Origin: Methanosarcinaceae archaeon
GTDB taxonomy: Archaea; Halobacteriota; Methanosarcinia; Methanosarcinales; Methanosarcinaceae
DNA: 13,960 nt
Direction: 5' to 3'
NCBI GenBank assembly: GCA_016926455.1
Contig: JAFGOO010000222.1
Span: 1 to 13,960 of the forward strand
How positions within the stretch are numbered: the stretch's first letter is position 1; the number at the start of each line of letters is the position of its first letter. Below are positions 6,720 through 11,842 of this stretch, one piece after another. Position numbers and translations under genes: made by a program. The notes under the pieces were generated by a model. The model was not told the origin of the DNA and made no database searches. It saw only the letters and a program-made list of their open reading frames with translations.

Positions 6720-7301
6720 CTATTGATTAAGAAGGTATTCAAAACGTCTGCGGATATCATTTAACGAGTTGACAACTGCAGATTCAATGGTATTTGGCGA
6801 CGATCCGATTAAATTATCTATTATTTTGATATCACGACTGAAAGGTCCCAGTCTCCGGGCAATTGTATTCGAATCTGTACCACTATCAGATAGATCATTG
6901 TAGATGGTTTCAATCTTTGAACTTAGCTTGTCAATCCTATCCTGTATATGCCGACTTTCAGAATCGATTTCTGTTGTTATCGCTATATCTGGCTGTGAAT
7001 CTTCCGGAACGGTTTCCTCATGTGTTACATCCCCTTTGAGTGTGATAATCAAGTTATTCAATGCCTCAACGACATCATATCCCAGTTCAGAAAGTTCCAC
7101 ATATTTTACACGCCCCTCCACAGTAAATTTGACCAGACCGTACTGTTCCATTTTAGACAGTATCTTGGTTGTGTGTGCAAACGTGGAATTGATCTCTTTT
7201 GTGATTACCGATGCATAGGTTTTTCCGAGTGCCCCGATTGTCAGGAGAGCAAGTGAAGGTTTTTCCTGTAAAAATAACTGTTCTGGATATTCTTCAGCCA
7301 T
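6720..7301 (-). CDS. Winged-helix DNA-binding protein with C-terminal coiled coil
   Basis: Probable transcription regulator; the target is unknown. Of 193 residues, about 13-86 form a MarR/ArsR-like winged helix: helices SLALLTIGALGKTYASVITKEI, recognition helix NSTFAHTTKILSKMEQYGLV (39-57) and wing VEGRVKYVELSELG. An acidic linker (about 90-112) follows, then a predicted coiled coil (about 113-140, heptad-like IQDRIDKLSSKIETIYNDL) and a C-terminal helical region (150-193), probably for dimerisation. No cysteines and no ligand-binding domain are visible. It is the first gene of a two-gene unit with DUF2110. A TATA-like ATATAATA (reverse strand, 7319-7326) lies about 20 bases before the ATG, so the mRNA may be leaderless; no clear ribosome site is present. 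Confidence 0.85.
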   Translation of the reverse strand: MAEEYPEQLFLQEKPSLALLTIGALGKTYASVITKEINSTFAHTTKILSKMEQYGLVKFTVEGRVKYVELSELGYDVVEALNNLIITLKGDVTHEETVPEDSQPDIAITTEIDSESRHIQDRIDKLSSKIETIYNDLSDSGTDSNTIARRLGPFSRDIKIIDNLIGSSPNTIESAVVNSLNDIRRRFEYLLNQ

Positions 7302-7356
7302 TAGGAACGCCTTTAATGTATTATATCGATGCAGATTAGATGATATTATTAGATAC

Positions 7357-7371
7357 TTTATTATATATTAA
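7357..7371 (+). promoter_or_regulatory. AT-rich TATA-like element in the divergent spacer
   Basis: TTTATTATATATTAA lies in the 136-base spacer between the winged-helix gene (-) and the small ORF at 7438 (+). Being nearly palindromic, it could serve either direction. On the + strand it predicts a transcript start near 7390, giving a leader that contains the hairpin at 7416-7431. Confidence 0.35.
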
Positions 7372-7415
7372 TTTCTATACGAGTCGATTTAAGGATGCAT
7401 CTGTATTAAATAATG

Positions 7416-7431
7416 CTCTGTGCTCACAGAG
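7416..7431 (+). repeat. Perfect inverted repeat CTCTGTG / CACAGAG before a small ORF
   Basis: A 7-base inverted repeat separated by CT (at least a 6-bp stem with a GCTC loop). Its right arm runs into GAGAGG, the ribosome site of the 30-codon ORF starting at 7438, so folding could mask translation initiation. It could also be a dyad operator. Only the symmetry is observed. Confidence 0.4.
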
Positions 7432-7437
7432 AGGAAA

Positions 7438-7530
7438 ATGGAACTGCAATCCTTCAGTTCGAGTTGGACATCAATAGAGAAAAATATCCAAAACAATGTT
7501 AAAGGGACAAAGACGTGTGCATCGTTGTAA
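7438..7530 (+). CDS. Candidate 30-residue small ORF
   Basis: ATG 7438 to TAA 7530 encodes 30 residues beginning MELQSFSSSWTSIEK and ending GTKTCASL. In favour: a strong GAGAGG ribosome site at 7429-7434 with short spacing, a TATA-like box 65-80 bases upstream on the same strand, a hairpin in the leader, and a T-rich tract (ATTTTTCTTTT, 7535-7545) just after the stop. Against: its length allows chance occurrence and I recognise no family. The stop is three bases from the stop codon of the opposing ORF at 7533, so the two transcripts would overlap at their ends. Treat as a hypothesis. Confidence 0.35.
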   Translation: MELQSFSSSWTSIEKNIQNNVKGTKTCASL

Positions 7531-7532
7531 AT

Positions 7533-7844
7533 TCATTTTTCTTTTAAAAGTTTATATAACTTGATCACCTTTCTAGCATTTTCTGAATCATCCGTATTAA
7601 TCTTAATCTTATACCACCACTGATGACCGCCTTCTTCAATTGCACCAACTGAAACCATCCAGAATTCCCCTTTTATTGAGGCTAACCCATATTCGTCGCC
7701 GAACCATTCAATAACTTGCTTTTTTGCTTTATCGGTTTCTTCTAAGGCCAAATCGTGATATGTATTATCGTTCAAATATGTATCTAATAAACCAATTGTG
7801 TCTTCTATCCAAATATTATCATAGAACATATCAATCAAATTCAA
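7533..7844 (-). CDS. Hypothetical protein, start uncertain, possibly N-terminally damaged
   Basis: I do not recognise this protein. From TTG 7844 it has 103 residues; the first ATG is at 7829. The frame stays open upstream to a TAG near 7905, encoding GDKLKNIEEGVRYLSDLN, which looks like genuine protein, yet it contains no ATG, GTG or TTG. So either TTG 7844 is used, or the original start was lost by mutation. Seen: acidic helical N-terminal half (IGLLDTYLNDNTYHDLALEETDKAKKQVIEWFGDEYG), a beta-like middle (GEFWMVSVGA), GGHQWWYKIKI, and a basic C-terminal helix (ENARKVIKLYKLLKEK). No signal peptide or membrane helix. Strongly AT-rich, with AT-rich flanks, as expected for an acquired or decaying gene. 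Confidence 0.42.
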   Translation of the reverse strand: MNLIDMFYDNIWIEDTIGLLDTYLNDNTYHDLALEETDKAKKQVIEWFGDEYGLASIKGEFWMVSVGAIEEGGHQWWYKIKINTDDSENARKVIKLYKLLKEK

Positions 7845-8203
7845 ATCTGAAAGATATCGTACACCCTCTTCTATATTTTTTAATTTGTCACCGGTCTGTT
7901 TGTCACCCTATAAAACCTCATAATTTCGCCTCCAAAACAGTACTGTTAAAATGATTGGTATTGTCAATGTTCTCAAACTTTGGATAATCTATTTTATATT
8001 TCCATAAGTTCGACTTTAAACTCCATGATTTTTAGAGTTTTATTTAACTCCAAAACCTTTGACTTTGTCCCCAAATAAAAAGAGCATATGATAAAAAATA
8101 AACTTTTCGCTCTAGATGTCTGTAACCGAGTTCTATAGAGATCTAAAGTCAAATCAGCTTTAAAAAACTTTCAATACCATTGTTTTTTTTCACAAATCTG
8201 TCA
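7845..8203. other. AT-rich gap, mostly without recognisable genes
   Basis: About 360 bases, very AT-rich. The part next to 7844 continues the frame of the hypothetical protein to about 7904. On the reverse strand 7994-8170 stays open for 58 codons (reading ADLTLDLYRTRLQ and SKVLELNKTLKIMEFKVEL) without a convincing start or ribosome site; it may be a gene remnant, perhaps of a transposase, but I cannot establish that. No tRNA, repeat array or strong hairpin was seen. Confidence 0.5.
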
Positions 8204-8206
8204 AAT

Positions 8207-8220
8207 GAAAAAATAAAATA
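8207..8220 (-). terminator. T-rich tract after trm1
   Basis: Immediately after the trm1 stop codon the reverse strand reads TATTTTATTTTTTC. Archaeal RNA polymerase terminates at oligo-T tracts without needing a hairpin, so this is a plausible terminator for the lipoprotein-trm1 unit. Confidence 0.5.
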
Positions 8221-8223
8221 TGT

Positions 8224-9387
8224 TCACCGAATCGATCTCATTATTTCTTTTATCTCAGCAACTCCTGCATCGGTTTTAAACGATGTTCCACTAAAATGCG
8301 TGCGTGACGCTCTGAAACCTGCCCCTTTAAGTGCATCCATCAATTGGTTCATTGTAGATGCCGAGATTCCCAGACTCTTGCAGATAACATGTTGGTCATA
8401 GAATGTCGGTATGTCGAGCTCCTCTTTACAAAGGGCAACTATTTTTTTTGCCTTTTCTTTCGTGTTCATAGGGCGTTTTTCTAGTTCAAGCAGGACTTCT
8501 TCGCAAAATCCAACCACATGCAACCGTCCAAGCCAGAGCGGTCCTGCGATTTTAGTTGTACTGCCACAGACTGGGCATTCCTTATTGATGTGTACAGCCA
8601 GTCCAAATTCCGGTTTCCTGAACCCGCAGGTTGGGCAATGAGAAATAAAACCCATGTTCCTGAGGGTTTTATCAGCCAATTTTGCACCATGTCCGATATG
8701 CAGGTAAATTCGGACGTAGTGACGTGTTGCATGGGACAAAAGCGGAATCATAGACTTATCGTGTTTTGCAAGTTCAAATGCAGCCTTTCCGAGAAGTATA
8801 CGTACTCCCATCTCACTGTGATATTCATTGTTCAATGGAACAGCAGCATATTTCCTTATACCTGAATTAAGATGTGCACCGCAAAGAGGCGCTGTGTCCG
8901 TTGCCGTAATTTCAAGAAGGTGAACTACCGAGCGTGTTGCCGCATCCAAGAACGGTACTGGGGACCCAAAGGGGTCGAGATCGACGATATCGAACCTATT
9001 CCCGTGGAGCAAAACATTCCCATCCTTGCAGGAGGAAGTTGTGGTTTCTGAAAGGTTGTTCATTTCTATGTTCTGCACTATCAATTCGTATGCTTCTGTG
9101 CTCCAATCATTGAGCACTGCAGTGACACCAACCTCATTTGCGATTCTAAGCCCCCGGATGCCTGAGGCAGATAACACATCCACATAGGTCACATCCGAAG
9201 GCATGATGCTGTACTGGCTGATAATGCGATTAACAAAAACAGATGTTGCCGCAACGTTGATGTCGCGGTTAAGTTCCATTTCAAGATTGTAAAAAACAGG
9301 TGCATAAGAGGGTGGAAATGAAACACCCTCTGGTAGAATTGGAACCATAACCCGTGTCGCACCTTCTGTTACGGTTCTGGTGTTCAT
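8224..9387 (-). CDS. trm1: tRNA (guanine(26)-N2)-dimethyltransferase Trm1
   Basis: SAM-dependent enzyme that dimethylates N2 of G26 in tRNA. The 387 residues fit archaeal Trm1. Seen: an N-terminal element FYNLEMELNRDINV (32-45); SAM-binding motif I YVDVLSASGIRGLRIA (68-83); acidic loop VLNDWS (91-96); catalytic motif DLDPFGSP (136-143); a zinc-binding set C251-x2-C254 and C271-x2-C274 in the Trm1-specific C-terminal region; a winged-helix-like segment (about 315-355); and the terminal TRTHFSGTSFKTDA-like block (here SRTHFSGTSFKTDA). All key elements are intact. The start ATG 9387 agrees with the family N-terminus. The lipoprotein gene lies 21 bases upstream on the same strand, so the two probably share a transcript although no functional link is known. 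A T-rich terminator follows. Confidence 0.96.
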   Translation of the reverse strand: MNTRTVTEGATRVMVPILPEGVSFPPSYAPVFYNLEMELNRDINVAATSVFVNRIISQYSIMPSDVTYVDVLSASGIRGLRIANEVGVTAVLNDWSTEAYELIVQNIEMNNLSETTTSSCKDGNVLLHGNRFDIVDLDPFGSPVPFLDAATRSVVHLLEITATDTAPLCGAHLNSGIRKYAAVPLNNEYHSEMGVRILLGKAAFELAKHDKSMIPLLSHATRHYVRIYLHIGHGAKLADKTLRNMGFISHCPTCGFRKPEFGLAVHINKECPVCGSTTKIAGPLWLGRLHVVGFCEEVLLELEKRPMNTKEKAKKIVALCKEELDIPTFYDQHVICKSLGISASTMNQLMDALKGAGFRASRTHFSGTSFKTDAGVAEIKEIMRSIR

Positions 9388-9408
9388 CTATATCCAATCG
9401 ATTCAATA

Positions 9409-9891
9409 TTATTTTACAATAACGGATCCACTCATTCTTTGCTCGAAACCAAGAACTGTGTAATTATAGGTTCCAGATTCTTCAAAGGTGTAAGTAAAAG
9501 TCCGCCTGTATCCGATAGCAATGTCTTCCCACAATCCGTCTTTGCTGACAAGAATAAACTGCCTTATAGGATCATTGAAGTTCATCCATACAACTGTATC
9601 GCCTTTATTAATCTCTACCTCAGAGGGTCTGGACAAAAAGTTCTCAAGTCGGATAGTCCACGTTTTTGGCTCAGGTGTTGGAGTTGCTTCTTCAGTTTCA
9701 GTTGCCATTTCGGTTGGAGTTTCCACTTCTGTAGGTGTTTCCACTTCTGTAGGTGTTTCCACTTCTGTAGGTGTTTCAGTTGCTATCTCTGTAGGTGTGG
9801 CTTCCGGTACATCCGGTTCTTGGTATCCCACACATCCCGCAAACAAAATTGATGCCAGTATTAAAAACAGAACAACAATTTTTATTCTCAT
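9409..9891 (-). CDS. Lipoprotein with Thr/Glu/Pro stalk and degenerate cupredoxin-like domain
   Basis: Surface-anchored protein of unknown role. The start ATG 9891 is preferred over the longer TTG reading from 9933 because GGAGGA sits just before it. The product has 160 residues: a signal with lipobox FAGC (C20 probably lipidated), a low-complexity stalk (about 29-75) built from PTEVET units, then a beta-sandwich (about 76-160) with cupredoxin hallmarks: WTIRLENF, EINKGDTVVWMNFND, RRTFTYTFEESGTYNYTV and a terminal SGSVIVK strand. In copper-binding relatives the loop after the WxN strand holds a His, and the C-terminal loop holds Cys, His and Met. Here the first is replaced by IRQ (109-111) and the C-terminal loop reads TVLGFEQRM, keeping only Met153. 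Copper binding is therefore unlikely. It is the first gene of a unit with trm1. Confidence 0.86.
   Translation of the reverse strand: MRIKIVVLFLILASILFAGCVGYQEPDVPEATPTEIATETPTEVETPTEVETPTEVETPTEMATETEEATPTPEPKTWTIRLENFLSRPSEVEINKGDTVVWMNFNDPIRQFILVSKDGLWEDIAIGYRRTFTYTFEESGTYNYTVLGFEQRMSGSVIVK
9723..9776 (-). repeat. Three perfect tandem copies of an 18-base unit in the lipoprotein stalk
   Basis: The + strand unit CCACTTCTGTAGGTGTTT occurs at 9723-9740, 9741-9758 and 9759-9776 without a single difference; degenerate copies flank it on both sides. Each copy encodes a six-residue PTEVET unit of the lipoprotein, so a change in copy number alters stalk length without a frameshift. Confidence 0.92.
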
Positions 9892-9954
9892 ATATCCTCC
9901 ATATCCACAAACGTTTTTATTATTTAATAACATTATCGTTCGTGATTGATTTCA

Positions 9955-10083
9955 CTATTGTACGACTCCCTCGAGACCAAATACTGCAATCTTTTCTTTA
10001 GGTTCTTTGACATCTTCTTCTTCTATTTCAGATTCTTGACTTTCTTCTGAAATTGTCTCTTCTTCTAGAATCTCTTCCTCAGT
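9955..10083 (-). pseudogene. Glu-rich C-terminal gene remnant
   Basis: The reverse strand is open for 42 codons plus stop TAG 9955-9957, with a TGA directly upstream (10084-10086) and no start codon. It encodes a strongly acidic run (TEEEILEEETISEESQ...) followed by VKEPKEKIAVFGLEGVVQ. The acidic linker leading to a short ordered tail looks like the end of a lost protein rather than noise, but I cannot assign a family. It lies 63 bases from the start of the lipoprotein gene, in a 540-base gap otherwise holding transposase debris. Confidence 0.35.
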
Positions 10084-10226
10084 TCATTCCAATTCTTAGT
10101 GATTCCATTGGTTTTTCCACTCCATAATCTTAATGAAAAATTCATGGTGGTAAAATAAACTCTACTCCAAAACTGCTAATTTATAAAGATTTAATAATAA
10201 AAATTGCAATGAAATTATCAAAAAAA

Positions 10227-10423
10227 GGCTCTGTAGAAATCCTTATTTTAACAACAAATATAACCTTAACATATCTATCAAGGTTATATACTAATATTTT
10301 TAATTTTACTTCTTTTGCTTGATTCCAGTATTTCTATGACCTGATTTCTTCACCATATCTTCTTTTCAGAACAGAGAACATCGTTTATACCAGATTTCTG
10401 TTATGATATAGCTTTTCGTCAAA
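10227..10423 (-). mobile_element. Decayed 3' end of a DDE (IS5-like) transposase with terminal sequence
   Basis: The reverse strand reads FDEKLYHNRNLV, stop (TAA 10387-10385), TMFSVLKRRYGEEIRS, stop (TAG 10336-10334), KYWNQAKEVKLKILVYNLDR, then YVKVIFVVKIRISTEP. This is the C-terminal end of a DDE transposase of the kind common in Methanosarcina; in the family the first stop falls at the catalytic glutamate (NLVET). ISTEP is encoded by the outer end itself: the + strand GGCTCTGTAGAAATCC (10227-10242) resembles the terminal inverted repeat of such elements. Only about 65 residues remain and the other end is missing. The relic begins within 10 bases of the stop codon of the PP-loop gene, so it probably inserted beside or into that gene's 3' end. 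Confidence 0.72.
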
Positions 10424-10431
10424 CCCCCACA

Positions 10432-11124
10432 TCATTTTTCTTTGGCTTCATATTTTGAAATATCTAGGAACCAGTATCCATTTCTCAATATCTTTTCACC
10501 ATCAACTATAAGTAATCTCTTTTTAAAAAATGGTCCATCGATGACAAAAGTATGGAATTCACCATTTTCACCACATGGATCAATTGAGTAATTAATACTC
10601 TTTAAATCGCTTACAAAGTTCTTGTCAATTACCCGTCCAAGCCACTCTTCACTAAGTAAATCGGCTTTTACACTGACTACAATCGCCTCAAATCCTGCAT
10701 CAATAAAATCTGTTATGATTTGCTCTGAATCATGATTCCAGAGGGGCAATAATAACTCAATTTTTAGATCATCACAAATCCTTTCAACCAGCTTTTTATG
10801 AGTTTCAATATGCCCGAATACAGCTCCTTTAATTTCAGTCCTATTTTCTTGTAGAGATCGTATCAATTTTTTAAATTCATGTTCATAGGAAATAAAATCA
10901 ATTTGAATTATTGGAATTTCCATCGCTTCAGACTGCGCATAAAGCAAATCAGGATTAATTTCATGAGACCCCATTCTTTCTATTTGTCTAAAATTCAAAA
11001 GATATGTGACATCAAATCCTTCTGAAACAGCCTTGTAGCATGCAAAACAACCATCCTTTCCACCAGTCCATGAAACAACAACTTTGCCTTTTGTATCCCT
11101 AATTAAATTGCTATCGTTTGTCAT
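10432..11124 (-). CDS. PP-loop ATP pyrophosphatase of the Dph6/DUF71 family (diphthine-ammonia ligase-like)
   Basis: Member of the adenine-nucleotide alpha-hydrolase-like DUF71 (COG2102) family. Dph6 uses ATP to amidate diphthine on elongation factor 2; other DUF71 clades have unknown roles. The 230 residues fit the family. Seen: a PP-loop at 18-25, SWTGGKDG, in the SGGKDS position but with glycine in place of the usual last serine; FGHIETHKKLVERICDDL (103-120); PLWNHDSEQIITDFIDAGFEAIVVSV (127-152), the conserved PLW...G motif; and ENGEFHTFV (186-194), matching the EGGEFETLV signature. C26 and C29 next to the loop are unusual. It stands alone between two debris-filled gaps and no ribosome site precedes ATG 11124, so a leaderless message is likely. 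Because of the altered loop and context I would not assert the diphthamide function. Confidence 0.8.
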   Translation of the reverse strand: MTNDSNLIRDTKGKVVVSWTGGKDGCFACYKAVSEGFDVTYLLNFRQIERMGSHEINPDLLYAQSEAMEIPIIQIDFISYEHEFKKLIRSLQENRTEIKGAVFGHIETHKKLVERICDDLKIELLLPLWNHDSEQIITDFIDAGFEAIVVSVKADLLSEEWLGRVIDKNFVSDLKSINYSIDPCGENGEFHTFVIDGPFFKKRLLIVDGEKILRNGYWFLDISKYEAKEK

Positions 11125-11420
11125 TTTTTATCAACTTTTAAGTAAAAAGCCGCCATTTTCAATAATTGATTGAATTATGACTCCTAATTGAAAATAGCAT
11201 CTATATATCTTAATTGATTCAGAAGATAGTTGTCCGTGTGTATCCTATAGAGAATTTTGATTAAACCAACACAAATGGCAATATTTAGTCTAATATGACC
11301 ACATAATTAGTTCTCTTGTCTCTTCTTAGAACGGAGTATGCGACTTTCACCGCACTCCGCTCAATCATTCTACGATAATAAAACCGATTCCTTCAACCAT
11401 TGATGGACCAGATTTTATGA
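11125..11420. other. Non-coding gap upstream of the PP-loop gene
   Basis: About 300 AT-rich bases with no ORF of note. It should hold the promoter of the PP-loop gene (AT-rich stretches near 11140-11220 on the reverse strand). The one structured element is the GC-rich hairpin at 11332-11359, described separately. Confidence 0.5.
11332..11359 (-). ncRNA. Bulged GC-rich hairpin, possible group II intron fragment
   Basis: CGGAGT pairs with ACTCCG (6 bp) and, after a two-base bulge, GCG pairs with CGC around an 8-base loop. On the reverse strand the context reads GAGCGGAGTGCGGTGAAAG, then TCGCATACTCCGTTCT. This strongly resembles a stem-loop in bacterial and archaeal group II intron RNAs, with loop GGTGAAAGTCGCA and 3' side ending CGGTTCT. 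No reverse transcriptase coding or domain V is visible nearby, so at most a short relic is present. Resemblance judged from memory. Confidence 0.35.
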
Positions 11421-11805
11421 TTATAAAATACTTTTTCTGAAGATGGGGCCATAATTAGTGATGTTCATGGTAACCAGCTCAAGTACGTCCTTTTGTATCA
11501 TTTCATAGATCGGTTTTAATTGTACCCGTACATACTTATCCTTTGAAGCAAATGTGCTAACAAGCGATGAGATCCATTTTGGATCTATAAATCGCTGCAT
11601 TGTAAGTAAAGTCCGGATAGTGAAACGGGATGAATAAAGTCTGGGCTTTTTCGAGATACATCCACGTATCCAGTTCCGATATCGTAAAGCTCGGCTGCAT
11701 GATAGCAACCTCTGGGTCGATGAGTATGCCTGTGTCAGCTGTCGTCAACAAAGTTCAGGATGATTTCACACCCATGGAATCGAACCAGAAAAGTTCAAAA
11801 TACAT
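11421..11805 (-). pseudogene. Broken metallo-beta-lactamase-fold hydrolase gene (UPF0282-like start)
   Basis: ATG 11805, preceded by GGTGGGG, opens MYFELFWFDSMGVKSS, then TGA (11757-11755), then the same frame continues TLLTTADTGILIDPEVAIMQPSF...ISELDTWMYLEKAQTLF. This is the N-terminal pattern of archaeal metallo-beta-lactamase-fold proteins (beta strand, SxGVxS, T.DTGILIDP). Where the HxHxDH zinc motif is expected it reads FHYPDFTYNAAIYRSK, so the motif is missing. The frame ends near 11557, and a shifted frame (about 11590-11421) continues with protein-like sequence ending LELVTMNITNYGPIFRKS. So there is one stop, one probable internal deletion and one frameshift, and the gene cannot give an active hydrolase. 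The family is inferred from the N-terminal half; I could not assign the C-terminal part. Confidence 0.58.
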
Positions 11806-11842
11806 AATCCAAACCCCACCATATCAATCATGATTACACTAT

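Noticed and set aside
7416..7431. Inverted repeat as a rho-independent-type terminator
   Set aside because: No T-run follows on either strand and no coding region ends just before it.
9715..9795. Short direct repeats that might suggest a CRISPR array
   Set aside because: The units are contiguous with no spacers and encode an in-frame protein stalk.
9521..9949. Open frame on the + strand rich in repeated SVGVST units
   Set aside because: It is the antisense image of the 18-base repeat in the lipoprotein gene, which has a signal, lipobox, ribosome site and recognisable domain on the other strand.
10334..10387. In-frame TAG in the transposase relic as a possible pyrrolysine codon
   Set aside because: A TAA stop occurs 17 codons earlier and the gene is truncated, so read-through of TAG cannot restore it.
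11630..11833. 67-codon + strand ORF
   Set aside because: It is antisense to the metallo-beta-lactamase-fold pseudogene, whose frame shows family motifs; the + frame shows none.
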